64,000 nt of DNA, from contig OZ014412.1 in assembly GCA_963965975.1 (NCBI GenBank), positions 9,529,849-9,593,848 on the forward strand. Direction: 5' to 3'. A program made the position numbers and the translations under genes. The notes under the pieces are model-generated. The model did no database searches and was not told the DNA's origin. It saw only the letters and a program-made list of their open reading frames with translations. The stretch is from Xestospongia bergquistia. Taxonomy: Eukaryota; Porifera; Demospongiae; Haplosclerida; Petrosiidae. Of this stretch, positions 47,519 to 60,253 are shown piece after piece (position 1 is the first letter of the stretch; each line of letters starts with the position of its first letter).

Positions 47519-48099
47519 TGACAAGTTACTTTGCAGAACTGCAATCTCTATTATTGAACACATCAGTAGAATTATAGTAGATATAGGCATCCACTACATT
47601 TGTCTTTGTGATAATAGCAACTTAACTTTCCTTTTTGGATTTTATGTAGTGGTTAAAAAAGATTCATTATTTCAACCAACCAATTTTAACTTGTGTGCTG
47701 ATGGTTAGATTACAAATATAGTGTTAGTTGTGTATCTTTGTAATGATAATTTTGTCTTTTCTACTTTAACACACTCTAATCAAATTGTAGTTTCTGAACA
47801 ATTACTAGAGTGAAACGCTTGCTACTCAGTGATTAATTATAGATGACTGGTCATTGCTACCAAGAGTTTTTGATCTAATATCCTTGTGTTGCAAATGAAT
47901 GATTGATTTGCAACACAATCATAACAACATTTCTTACAGCCATTTTGAAATTATTATTACATTAACTAAAAAACAAGTTAACAATATGTTTAGTAATTAA
48001 TCATGAGCTAAAGCTAAAACTGAAATTGATATAACAGTACTAGTAAACTAGAAAAAGGAATATTAAGCTGGCAATATCAAGTTCTATGGTGAAGTCATA

Positions 48100-49240
48100 T
48101 TATAGGTGACTCTTGAGATCAAGATTAAACCTATAGTGACTCTTGAGATCAGTATTAGACCTCTAAAGCAGTATATAAAATACATTAATAATAGTAAAAA
48201 AATACCACCATATACCTTAGCTGGGTATATAGCTGTAGGCATCTTTCCCTTGTACGTGAGTTCTGCACTAGTAGATACTACTGGATCCATGGTCAGGTTT
48301 GCAACAGTTAATACATTTTCTTCTCTATAATATGTACAATGATAATGTTAGTTAATAAAATTATCAAATAAATAAATAAATATGTCAAAATAACAATAAT
48401 TTTAATAATAATTGGGTGTGGCTTGGTAAATTGTTATTTAATAAGAATACATCAAATATTAACTAAACTATATAAACTATAATATTAACTAAAATGAAGG
48501 AATTATCGAAGAAAGAAATACTGCAAAGAATTAAAAGGTTTTGATCAGTTTTGAGTAAGATATTAATTATTTAATGCTAATATATTAATTTCAATTTACA
48601 ATCCAGGCCATTCCTACATAGACAATGGTACTGCTTGCCCGACATGAAAACTGACTAAATGTACCTATACAACTAGTCCTGTACCCAGACTTACAACATG
48701 TCATAGGTCTGGGTATTAGCCTAGAATACAACAGTCAAATGTACTATGTTAGAGACGGGTAGTGAGAATAATTTTGCTAAAATAACATTAACTTCTTAAG
48801 TATTGTTTTACAAAACTTAAGAAGTTAATGTTATTTTAGCAACTAATTTGTGGCTTACAAGGATTACTATAGAATCAAGTGTTAATGTGAATTACATATA
48901 AACTAACCACAATAATGAGGCTTTCTCATGAGTAGAATTACTAGAACCTGTTTGTTGTCTATCCTATCTTATTCTCTTTGGTGGTAACAGTCACAATAGT
49001 ATTAGCTTGACTGGGTCCCCTCAACAAATATACATCACCAAATCAAGGATTGGTAAAGGTCTTGGTCTCAATGAAAGTAACACAATATCATACTTAGTAC
49101 AGTTAATAATGTATACACGTCAAGAGGTGTACCATTTTATAAAAAAAAATCTTACTGTATTTGACTCTTGAAGACAACTGACTAATAACCGTATAGAATA
49201 CTAAAAAAGCTAATACAATGAATTTTGGATGTTTAAAATA
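48100..49240 (-). pseudogene. Decayed AIFM3-like gene next to copy A
   Basis: 48105-48165 holds two tandem copies of the last exon (GTGACTCTTGAGATCA twice). 48213-48328 corresponds to exon 60974-61078 with a shifted frame (GCTATATACCC for GCTACCC). 48895-48925 matches the end of exon 61616-61826. 48981-49072 matches exon 63655-63742 with a one-base loss that leads to a stop. 49125-49240 matches the sequence at the right edge of the window. The central exons are missing. It shows that the protease/AIFM3 pair was duplicated as a unit. Confidence 0.75.
48774..48842. repeat. Perfect 28-bp inverted repeat with 13-base loop
   Basis: Arms 48774-48801 and 48815-48842 are exact reverse complements (core GCTAAAATAACATTAACTTC), with loop ATTGTTTTACAAA. 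It lies inside the decayed AIFM3-like region. It could be a template-switch product, a small fold-back element or a hairpin RNA precursor. The sequence alone does not decide. Confidence 0.9.
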
Positions 49241-50149
49241 AACACCATCAAATTAATGATCAAAACAGCTAATATTATAATTTTGTTAATGTGTATCTAC
49301 CAGTAACAGACTATCACTCATTACTAATGTTATTAAATTGTAGCTGATGTAATTGATTTTCATATTGTCATTATTTGATAGCTGTCACTTGAATATTAAC
49401 TATAGATTATTTACTACTTAGTCATATCAAGTAAGACAATTGTCTAAAGAATTAATGTATATATAAAAATACTACTTAGTTATTGTGGTACCTTTAGCTA
49501 AGAGATAAGCACGACAAGACAAAACACAACTCAAGACAATACAGAAAGAACATGTGCTTTGTGCATGTCCCACGTCTCCATATAAAATTTAATTAACTGT
49601 GTAACAAAATATGAATATGAACATCAATATACCACATCTCTCCTCCAACAAGTACAAATACAACAATTAGTAATAATGTTAAAAGTACCAGTATGGAGGT
49701 TTCAAATTCACTGCAGATAATGCAATGACTAGAGGTTCAATTTGCTCAGTATTACGAGGAAGCAAGACTATTACAGAATAATAATAGTCAGCGTCATTAC
49801 TACTATCAAACCTAAGTTAGAAACTGAAAGTATGATTTGATCATTGCTTAATTGTTGACTAACAGATGTCCATGATACATTTCAATGCTAAGAGACTAGA
49901 TACAATTAAAAGGAACTAGAGCCTGCCTGGAAAATTAATAAAGCTAATTAGTCTATATACATATATTTCAATTGGAATGTTAGCTGTATAGAGTACTGGC
50001 AGTTACAATTGCACACTCATTATAATAGCATAATTATATAATATCAAATAGCTAGCACTGATTTATTAGTCCTTGATTGCTGATTATGATTTAGCTATAT
50101 AGAAATCTAAACTGCCAATTAGTACATTAGATCATTTAAAACCTGCATA

Positions 50150-50715
50150 TGACAAAAACATGTCCAACAGTCAGCCATGTATCATATTAGCAATGAATCT
50201 CTAGAATTCCTTCTGATCCCTGGAAAATGAAGATAGCTCTAATTTTAATCTCATGTTTTTATAATATGTAATACTATAACATAATTATGATATTAAATGT
50301 CCTTGACAAAAAACACACTATGGCACTCGCTAAGCATAACTGAGTAATTACCCTATAATATTTAAACCACAAAACAATATGTTTAGGCCTCATTAGTTAA
50401 TTTTAATGGACTATGGATTGACACTACTTAATTTTAATAGACTATGGATTCTGTTATGTCTCATTTCTTAATTTTTATGGACTCATGCATGTGGACTGTC
50501 ACTTGACTAAAATTTTACACACTACATAAATGCTCTTCCGAGAAAACATTACATGAACTGTCAATTCCATACTAAGCAAAACAGTACACTTTCTTTATTC
50601 TTTTGGTAGCTATGCATGCATGCACTTGAAGTCACCATAAATTGAATGTATCAACCAATCTATTTAAACAATGATATATATAATATATACACTTATTGAA
50701 GTGTTTATCTCAAGA
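50150..50715. repeat. Direct duplication, second copy at 51430-51998
   Basis: About 570 bases starting CAACAGTCAGCCAT and ending AGTGTTTATCTCAAGAA recur 1.28 kb downstream with few differences (for example 11 bases CTGTGAACTCA gained in the second copy). Within each copy the phrase TTAATTTTAATGGACTATGG is itself repeated twice. Confidence 0.85.
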
Positions 50716-51429
50716 AAAACAACACTCAATAGTTAGACAAAAGAATTTTTAAATATACTTGTAATAGCATTGTACTAATCTTATTAATTTATCCTTAATT
50801 ACATTTGTATGTATATATAGTCAGATAAAGGTGTCCCAACTTGTGAGTATTCTAGTTACTGTAAGACAACTTTCTATATGTTATTCTGTATTATTCACTG
50901 CTACAGCCTTAGCACATGATACAAATTATTAAAAGTAGATTGAAGCCTTTCCTGTGGCAGTTAAAATTGCATGCTCTTTAGTAACATAATTATATAATAG
51001 CATATAGCTAACACTGACTTTTTAGCCATTGACAGCTATTTATTACATGCAACAAACAGATGTATCTAGAAATTTCAAAACAGGCATTTCCATTCCTAGT
51101 ATATTAGATTATTTAAAACCTACATATGACGAAAATATGCCCAACAGTCAGTCATGTATCATATTAGCAATGAGGCTCTAGAATTTCTTCTGAGCCCTGG
51201 AGAATGAAGATTGCTTTAATTTTAATCTCATATTTTAATAATGCTATAACATAATTATGATATTAAATATCCTTGGCAGAAAATACACTGTGGCACTCGC
51301 TAGACATTACTTAATTATCCTGATAAAATCTACTTTGTTGAGTATAAATTAATTACTGAGTAGTTAGCCATAAGTGATTATTATATGTAGTAATTAGTGG
51401 TATAGTTTACACTTTACAATGAATCAAAT

Positions 51430-51998
51430 GTCAACAGTCAGCCATATGTCATATTAGCAATGAATCTCTAGAATTCCTTCTGATCCCTGGAAAATGAAGA
51501 TAGCTCTAATTTTAATCTCATATTTTTAAAATATGTAATACTATAACATAATTATGATATTAAATGTCCTTGACAAAAAACACACTATGGCACTCGCTAA
51601 GCATAACTGAGTAATTACCCTATAATATTTAAACCACAAAACAATATGTTTAGGCCTCATTAGTTAATTTTAATGGACTATGGATTGACACTACTTAATT
51701 TTAATGGACTATGGATTCTGTTATGTCTCATTTCTTAATTTTTATGGACTGTGAACTCATGCATGTGGACTGTCACTTGACTAAAATTTTACACACTACA
51801 TAAATGCTCTTCCGAGAAAACATTACATGAACTGTCAATTCCACTGTAATGCAAAACAGTACACTTTGTTTATTCTTTTAAATTTATCTGGTAGTTAGGC
51901 ATGCATGCACTGGAAGTCACCATGAGTTGAATGTATCAATCAATCTATTTAAACAATGATATATATAATATATACACTTATTGAAGTGTTTATCTCAA
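51430..51998. repeat. Second copy of the 570-bp direct duplication
   Basis: Counterpart of 50150-50715. It shares the internal doubled phrase and the TA-rich end ATGATATATATAATATATACA. Confidence 0.85.
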
Positions 51999-52869
51999 GA
52001 ATTACATCACTATCACTACATTATATTGGTATGTGAATAATATACCCTTTAAAATGATTATTACATTTAGTAATTAGTGGTATAATTTAAACTTTACAGT
52101 GAATTGAAATGAATATATTTTAAATGTTATATATCATATGTGCAAGTACAACATCAACTGTATTTATCTTAAAAACTTCATCTATAAGACATACCATGAT
52201 GTTCCTATCAGTACTGATCATAAAGCCTTCACTTCAATTTCTCCTATTACTATAAATAAGCAATTAGCACACCTACTTGAATAAATTTATAATATTTGTC
52301 TTGATTTATATTAACTCTAGATAAAATGGCTTCTCACTATAACTTGATGCCCAATTTGCTCATCAGGTCAAAAGTAGTAAGTGTACTCTTCAAAGATACT
52401 TTAATTGCTTAACAACAATGTAAACAATAGCTAAAAGAATGTGATTAGCATTTGTGAATAAATACTCTAAAGTTAGTGACTCACAGATGATATGATTTCC
52501 AATGAAATCAATAGTCTGATATTTATTGAGTTAAAGAACTGCAAAGGCAATGCTATTATTGCTACAATAATATATACTACACATAATACAAAAGTCACAT
52601 TAAAATTGTTGTAATTTAATCGATCAGAATATATGAATTGATTTAGTCTTCAGGTCTTACTTGGAACATGCATACCTAAATTGAATTGTCTGGCTTCTAT
52701 TTGGTTTATTAGTTTTCAAGGAATTTTTATTAAGGAATTTCTAAGATCATAACTAATTGAAGTGTGACTTTATATGACATTTTTGGTAATTCTATTGATT
52801 GTGATAATTTTAATAGAATTTAAGATATTAATGGCTTCAGTATAATATTCATTCTGATACGCATGTATG

Positions 52870-53035
52870 GTTGTCATGTGGGAAGCTATACTTTGTTGTT
52901 TACTAGACTTACTACCGCCAAAAGGGATTAACCACTATAATAGTATCTGAATGACTAGTCTATTTAAGGACATCGAACTTGAAGAAATCAGAGGTAATCT
53001 GAAAAAATCTTATATGTAAGTGATATTCTGGCAAT
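52870..53035 (+). promoter_or_regulatory. TATA-type promoter of astacin-SRCR copy B
   Basis: CGCCAAAAGGGATTAACCAC, then GACTAGTCTATTTAAGGACA at about 52952-52972, about 70 bases before the ATG. Conservation with copies A and C through the TATA box, against diverged flanks, supports a core promoter. Confidence 0.55.
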
Positions 53036-55816
53036 ATGAAGCACATTGTCTTCGTTTTTTTCCTGGCATTACTGACATCTGTACAGATAAATAAATGTGG
53101 TATGTCTTCTTAAATATTGTCTGTGAATATTTTTACTTTTGATTGTAGCTGCTCAGCATGACACCAATTTCTTTTTTGATAATGATGATCCTCCTGATAC
53201 TCAAACCATTAAAGGTATTTGTTCCTTAAAATCTTTAACAAAAATGTTGCATTTTAAAAATTTGGTTACTAAGATGATGTCAATGAAACATGTTATTAAG
53301 AGGACAAAAAGAAAGCTGGTCGCAATTGCAATAGAAAATAATGCCTTGACATCACAATGAAAGCAAATAAAACAAAACATAACGAAGATGTCTCTACATT
53401 TTTAAAACTCACAAACAGCTTTCTCTTGATCAGTAGTTTCTTTGCTAATTCCCAGTGTCGAATTCGAAAATTGATTGCTTCTGAAAATATTTAAAAAGGG
53501 ACTACAGCTTCGAGTCTAATCCATACGTTGTTCTCCATTTTGACGTTGACTTTTGCAATGTCTTGTCTTAGAAGCTTTCTGATCAATGAACACAAGTGAT
53601 TCAAATCCAAGGAATTGGCACCAGACACCGTTTTTCGCCCGTATTAAAACGATTTGACATCTGGTGACGAGACTAAGACTATTGCTCCGTCAATCGCTAT
53701 CCGTAAGGTCGAAATAGCAAACATACTAGAGCATTAATTACGCCTAGTTATTAATAGATATTAATAATAGTTATGAATAATTAATTTTAAGTCGTTATTT
53801 CATACACGCTTACACTTTAACGTTTTTCATATTTACAGTGGATGAAGCTAATGATGGTCAGAAGGAAGATTACAATGATGATCCTCCTGATATTGAGACT
53901 GTATCTGGTATGTACTTGTATTTTATGTATAAATAATAATGCACAATAAAAAAATAGCTGACAGAAATGATGTAGAGGATATCCTTGCAAATGAAGATGA
54001 TAACTTCATGGAAGATTTAAATGATTTAGAAGACCCTGAATCAACAGGTTTGTATTTTAATTTATGGTCTATAAGAGTCAGTAATTTAATTCTTAATCAA
54101 ATGGTCTGCATTTTCAGACGAGGAAAGGGAAAAAATAGGTTGGTAAAATAATTATAAATGTATAAGTAATTAAAATTTATGATTAGCTGCAGAGGAAGAA
54201 AAAAACCATGTACTTATTGATGGAGATATCCTTGTCACTAAAGAGCAGGCAGCTATCTACTATAAAAGTGGATGGGATGGTCTGGTTAATAGTGAAGCCT
54301 GGGGAGATACTTGTAGATGGAAAAGGATAATCCCTATTGTTGTTCATAAATCAATACGTAAGCCGTTAAACTCTTATAATGCAATGGTTGTATTAAGCAT
54401 ACTATGTTGTATAGGTGGTAGAGTAAAAAGGAATCTCATCTGGTCCATTAAAGCTATTAGGAAGAACACATGTGTGAGATTTTACAGGAAAAGGCGAAGA
54501 GATCGTTCCTATTTATATTTTAGAAGAGGAAAGGGGTCAATAAAATTATATATTAATTGATACAAAGTATATTGTTTTTCCATTGTTTAGCTGCTATACA
54601 TATTTAGGAAGGCCATGTAATGGAGGTCGAAGAACAATTAACTTAGCATTATCATGTGCTGGTGGAAGAAGACGAGCAACTCCTGCTCATGAAATAATGC
54701 ATACAATGGGACGTTACCATGAACAAACACGACCAGACAGGAATCGCTTTGTCACTGTTATTAAAAGAAATATAATAAATTCAAGGTCATGTAAGTTACT
54801 ACAAATTGTGTTTACCTTATTATTTAGTTAATAGGTCAATACCAGTACAAACGACAGACAACAGCTAGAACACTAGGTATTGGATATGACTACTACTCTA
54901 GTATGCACTATAGTCGATGGCAATGTGCTAAAAGTAGGAGTAAACCTACAATGTCATTTCCAAAAAGTGTCAATCCTAACTCTGTTGGACAAAGATCTAG
55001 ACTTTCAGTGAAAGATATACAACATATCAAAGTCATACATTGTTCATGTAAATTTATTGCTATATTAAATTGCAGAGTTAAATTATTATTTTAGATATGA
55101 TGATGAGGTTTGTTGGTGGCCAAGGTTCATTTGAAGGACGTGTTGAGGTTCATAATAACAATGTGTGGGGATCAGTCTGTTCTGATAGCTTTGATATAAA
55201 AGATGCTAATGTTATGTGTAAGTATATGGGATTCCCCGGAGTCAAACAAATTTTTAAAAACAAGTGAGAGATTTGGTGAAGGAGTAGGACCTATTTGGAT
55301 GAGCAATCTTCACTGTACTGGAGAGGAATATGGACCATTTCATTGTATACAGAATGAAATGGGTAATCATGATTGTCATCATGGTCAAGATGTTGGAGTC
55401 ACATGCAAAAGTTTCTACAATTATCTACTTATAATCTAAATATGAAATATATCATAGAGAATGCACGTTTAGTTAATGGTCCTAATGAACAGTCTGGACA
55501 TCTTAAAATCTATGAAGATGGTAAATGGGGCTATGTGTGTAATGAACAGTTTGATCTTAAAGATGCTAAGGTGGCTTGTCGTATGATGGGGTACTCTAAA
55601 GCTGTTCGTATCCTAACTAATGGGTCTGATAGTCTAAAAAGTGGACCCATGTTAATGTCACAGCTCCAATGTGATGGTACTGAGGATCAACTGTCTCACT
55701 GTGACTATGATGATGCTTATGGTTGTACTCTTGACAAAGCTGTGGCACTTCAGTGTAGCAGTAAGTTATTCATTAATATTTTATTGGTAACTTATCCTTT
55801 TCTTATTATAGACTAA
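53036..55816 (+). CDS. Astacin-SRCR-SRCR secreted metalloprotease, copy B
   Basis: Twelve exons: 53036-53099, 53149-53214, 53839-53907, 53958-54047, 54118-54138, 54187-54357, 54415-54535, 54591-54790, 54835-55047, 55095-55410, 55458-55760, 55812-55816. Signal peptide [17 protein letters not shown]. An acidic Asp/Glu-rich propeptide (about 20-105) is followed by LIDGDI, whose Asp117 may be the zinc-blocking aspartate of astacin propeptides. The catalytic domain has [12 protein letters not shown] (zinc His at 234, 238, 244; Glu 235) and Met-turn SSMHY (289-293). SRCR-1 starts [19 protein letters not shown]-2 starts ARLVNG and ends VALQCSSN. The spliced total is 1639 bases, one too many. The extra base is in an A run at 55256-55260 in SRCR-1, so as written the frame fails there. 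Donor GTCAAT after exon 7 is weak. It may be functional if the extra A is an error; otherwise it is a truncated protease. Confidence 0.7.
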
Positions 55817-56060
55817 TGACAAGTTACTCTGCAGAATTGCAATCTTCAACTTTTGAACTCATCAGTAGAATTATAGTAGATATAGGCATCCACTACATTG
55901 TCTTTGTGATAATAGCAACTTAAATTTTTGATAATTTTTTCCTATTTTTGCTTTTATGTAGTGGTTCTTTAAAGATTTATTATCACAATACAATATAATA
56001 TAATACACTATTACAGTAAAAGTACACAAATTATTTCAACTAACAAATTAGTAACTTGTC
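55817..56060. other. 3' flank of copy B
   Basis: No gene. It matches the sequence after copies A and C (GACAAGTTACTCTGCAGAA...), including AATTATAGTAGATATAGGCA. Confidence 0.5.
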
Positions 56061-56600
56061 TGTTGATGGCTATAGATGCAACTAAAATAGGTAAGCTTTG
56101 TGTCAAGTATTAACTAATATAACATATAATATGACTATAATATAGAATAGTAATATATAGCAATATAATTAATACTTACTTGACAAAGAAGGCTGCAAAT
56201 TTTTATTTCTCAGGATTATCATTAAAGATAATGTCATCCCACTCTAGAGCAAAACCTAATAAAAAGAATGCATAAAAAAAATTATAAATTTATTTATATC
56301 AATACATGAAAACAGTAACACTAAAGTACCAGTAGTCTACTCAGTTGGAGAAATACAAATTACAGAATGACTCCTTATATTAAAAACACCAATCTTTTAA
56401 TTTAAGTAACTTAGGTAGTATAGTTAGTACAATTGTTTTATAATAATAGTCATTGGTGCAAGTGTATCATAAAGCACTACATATAAACTGAACACAATAT
56501 TAGAGGTTTTTCTCACATAATACAGTCTATAATATGGAATATTATGAAACATTTCTTCCTTCCCAGCTAATTTCTTGGCTATTTTGACACACTTATGTTA
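56060..56600 (-). pseudogene. Decayed AIFM3-like gene next to copy B
   Basis: 56060-56270 matches 61225-61430, including the exon 61331-61406 (readable as FALEWDDIIFNDN, with a changed end). 56475-56580 matches 61595-61690, the 3' part of exon 61616-61826, with base changes that break the frame. The last two exons and all upstream exons are absent. Confidence 0.75.
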
Positions 56601-57079
56601 CCAAATGTAGTATCTTTAACCGAAATTAAATAGATCTCTTAGCTAGGGTCATGATATAATGTGTGTGGTAGTCACTCTACATATTTACCATATTTACCAT
56701 GTGGTCATTTCACATGATATACATATTATATGTAATTTCATAAAAAAACATTAATTTAGTTTACAACAGAGTTTAATAGGCTTCATTAAAATTCTGGCAG
56801 GAAGTTCACACTTCATTATGTATTATGACATGTGAATTTACAATATCTAATAACCTCAAATCTAATGTTTTCAAAAGACAATATAGAGATTATGAAGTAG
56901 ATTAGTGAAATGATAGAATATATCTGTGTGCTTTGAATTATGAAAATCACTGAACTAGGTAATCAGTCTTTTGTTAAAAAAATGTTTATAACAAAGCTGA
57001 AAACATAATACTACAAAACAATTAGTTTTAGTCTTAAAACAACAAATGGTATTATGGTCACAGAGTCAGTAGTAATGTT

Positions 57080-57180
57080 TCTTTGGTAATTGTTACTATG
57101 GTGATTATGTGTTGTTGCTGCTATGGTAATATTGCTATGGTGATTGTTACCATAGTAATAGTTGCTACGATAACACATAT
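57080..57180. repeat. Tandem RFX X-box-like motif cluster
   Basis: Within 100 bases there are GTTACTATGGTGAT, GCTGCTATGGTAAT, ATTGCTATGGTGAT, GTTACCATAGTAAT and GTTGCTACGATAAC. These are imperfect palindromes of the GTTRCYATGGYAAC type recognised by RFX factors. The regular reuse is also what a palindromic minisatellite or MITE would give. Confidence 0.6.
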
Positions 57181-60120
57181 TATGTTGTTGCTAAATAATT
57201 GTTGCTATATATGTTAATGTGCATGATGTTGCTTCTTTCTAATGTTTATATGGTTCCATGGATTTGATGACTTTGTGTGTTATTAGTACCAAAACATGCC
57301 AATAATGGATGGAAACTGAACAATACATATGAATAAAATATCTAGTAAGTTTTGGCATTGTTTCTAACAAATTTGGAATAGTTACAGTATTAAATGTTTT
57401 CTATGTGATTGTAATATTCCGTGAATTCCTTTCACACGAACATATATCATAATAGCAATGAAGCTCTAGAATCCTTCTGAGTCTTGAAAAATGGAGATAG
57501 CTCTAATATTAATCCCGCAATTTTATAATATGTAATACTATAACATAACTGTGATATTAAATGTCCTAGTCAAAATATACACTATATAACTCACTAGACA
57601 TAACTGAATAATTATCCTAATGTTTAATTCACAGAGCAAACCAGAATGTACTGTGAACCCATCCACTTAAAAATATAGTAACCTTTGTCATACACATAAC
57701 AAGAGACTTTGTTACACTATATTTATATTTCTTTTCAAAATTATTGATAATATTGACACTCAAACAGTCTTCTGAACAGACAGAATGTAATGGCGATATT
57801 AAATATCCAATTAAAATTATGTGGATTTCCATAATTGAAACATGAAAATCACAATTTTTTTTAGTTTTGAGGAAAGAAGCTTTGGAAACAAGACACTTAT
57901 TAGGAAATGTGATGGTTGGGTTTAAACTTGTTCAAACATGGGAAAGCTAAGGGAATGTAACCGTGCATTTTAAGTAGTGAAATAAACATTTTAAGTGAGC
58001 CTAAGAGGCAATGTAGCATGAATCCCTAGCTTGGATAATCTCTATGTGTAAAATAATTATAGAATAATTAGCCACACAAGTGCTCTTCTGAGAAGTCATT
58101 ACATGAACTGTCAATTCTGTAGTAAACAAACAGTACACTTTGTTACTTCTTTTAAATATATTTGATAGTCGTGCATAAATACACTGTATGTCACCATGAG
58201 TTGATTGAATCATTAATCTATTTAATAATGATATACATTTATTACAGTCTTCATCTCAATTATTACATCACTATTGTTATTAAGTAACATATCCTATATA
58301 GTTATAGTTTACAGTGAAGCACAATGAACACCTAATCAAGGTACATAAGATTGTGGTGGTGTATATTACAAAGAAAGGTAGATGAATGTATACCTTAAGA
58401 TGTTATAGTTGATAATAAAGAAACCAGATACAAAGGTGATATATTTCATTCTCATGTACAGTCATGTAGTTATTATTAGTATTCAAAATACTAAATTGCT
58501 ATAACTTTGAGTTCTATGACATAGAAAAGGTTTATTTGTTTGTTCTAAATATAATTTACAATGGTAATTATATATACATGACATAACTTATTGAAATGTT
58601 AATGATTTTACAGGGTATTATATGGTGAAGTAATTACATTTAATGATGACACAAGATGAATGTACTACTGCATAAAGAAAGTTTATATACTCAGTTCGTT
58701 GTGTACACTACACATGATGTTAAGACTGTCATATAAATGTGATATTATTAAGTCAATATACTATACATTGACAATAACTACAGGAATCAAAATTGCTGGT
58801 GTTAATTATATTCATAATTATATTATATACCTCAAAACTTTGAAAACACTTGCTGTTGGCCAGACACACAGACATACATACCTTGTGATTGAACTCTAGA
58901 AAATAAAGATTGCTCTAATTTATTTTCACATTTTAATACTATTAACACATGATTACAATATTAACTGTCCTACATGATGGTATTCATTTGACTAAACAAG
59001 ATACAATTATAAATTATCGTAGCATTTTTAAAGGTGATAGCTCTGTGATAAATTACTACAGTTTGAAAAATAGTATATAAAAGTTTGTGATCCTGCTACA
59101 AACTTTTACTGGAGTAATAGATTGCTAAAGGTTTGGCTAGTTATACCTAATATATATTATAATTTCATATAATTGTGATGTGTTAATTTAATGGAGTACT
59201 GTCTTCCTATTTACCTTGTCATGTTGTTACAGCACTGTATGATCTACAGATAATGTGAACAGTTGGTAATATAGCAAATAATGAGAAAATGGCTTCCTGA
59301 TGGCTTATGAAACTTCTTGTACTAAACATTCCTGCAAGTACAACATCAACTTATTTTACTTAAAACGTCATTGTACATTACTCTATTATGAACTACCAGG
59401 AAATCTGAACTCTTCTTATCAGTGCTGATTACAAAGTCTACATCATAATTTCTTATAATATAAATAAACATTTAGCATACATTAAAAGGAATAATTTTTT
59501 GTGGTCTTGATTTCTTAGGGCTTCATGTTAATGTTTTCAGGTCCAATTTGTTAAGTAGCTGAAAGCTCACTCTTTTCTTGCAACAGCTAATGAAGAACTA
59601 ACTAAATATAAACTTCTATTATCTGGACATCAATCAATGCAAAAACTGTCATGCTTCAAGTAATTAATTTGTAATTTAATAATGTAATATTAGTTCTATG
59701 ACATCAAAGAAATTCATGTTTTTGTTTTAAAATCATTCATTTTTATGATTAATTAGTGGCAGGTCAATACAAGCTTGTACTTCAATTGAGCCATTTTTTA
59801 TAACAATAGAATGCCATTAACCATCTGTGACATATAACAATAGTGGGTTATATTATTGTAAGTATAATTGCTATGGACTGTAAACTAGAACATGCCTTAA
59901 TTGAATGTGGCATTAGATTTCATGTCTTGGGATTTAATTATAATTAATTTTGGTAATTAATTTTCAACATAATTGAATAAATAAATCGCTTTGTTATGAT
60001 TGTGGGCATGAATGTATGGCTGTCATGTAGAAATCTATACATTTTGTTGTGTATTATTAATGTATACAAACTTCTCAATATGTATAGACTTCTTGCCATC
60101 AAAAAGAAATTAACTATTAA
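57181..60120. other. Intergenic region between copies B and C
   Basis: No exon can be supported. 57430-57610, 58080-58260 and 58885-58985 carry diverged members of the 50150-type repeat (TCTAGAATCCTTCTGA, TTACATGAACTGTCAATTC). 59334-59520 matches 52140-52330. The open frames here are short and have no recognisable domain. Confidence 0.5.
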
Positions 60121-60200
60121 TAGGATCTAACCAGTCTATTAAAGGATGTGGAATTGTGAGTAGTCATAGTCAATCAGAAAAAAAGGCTTATATACATATA

Positions 60201-60244
<44 letters not shown>

Positions 60245-60253
60245 ATTGGTGAT

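Larger units (their letters stand above)
49241..52640. other. Long intergenic region between copies A and B
   Basis: No exon can be supported. It contains a duplicated block (50150-50715 and 51430-51998), a more diverged third copy (51090-51320), and repeats shared with 57430-58260. 52140-52330 (TGCAAGTACAACATCAACT...) matches 59334-59520 upstream of copy C, marking the tandem unit. Confidence 0.5.

Noticed and set aside
48106-48330. + strand 74-codon frame
   Set aside because: It lies antisense to the decayed AIFM3-like last exons, which explain the sequence.
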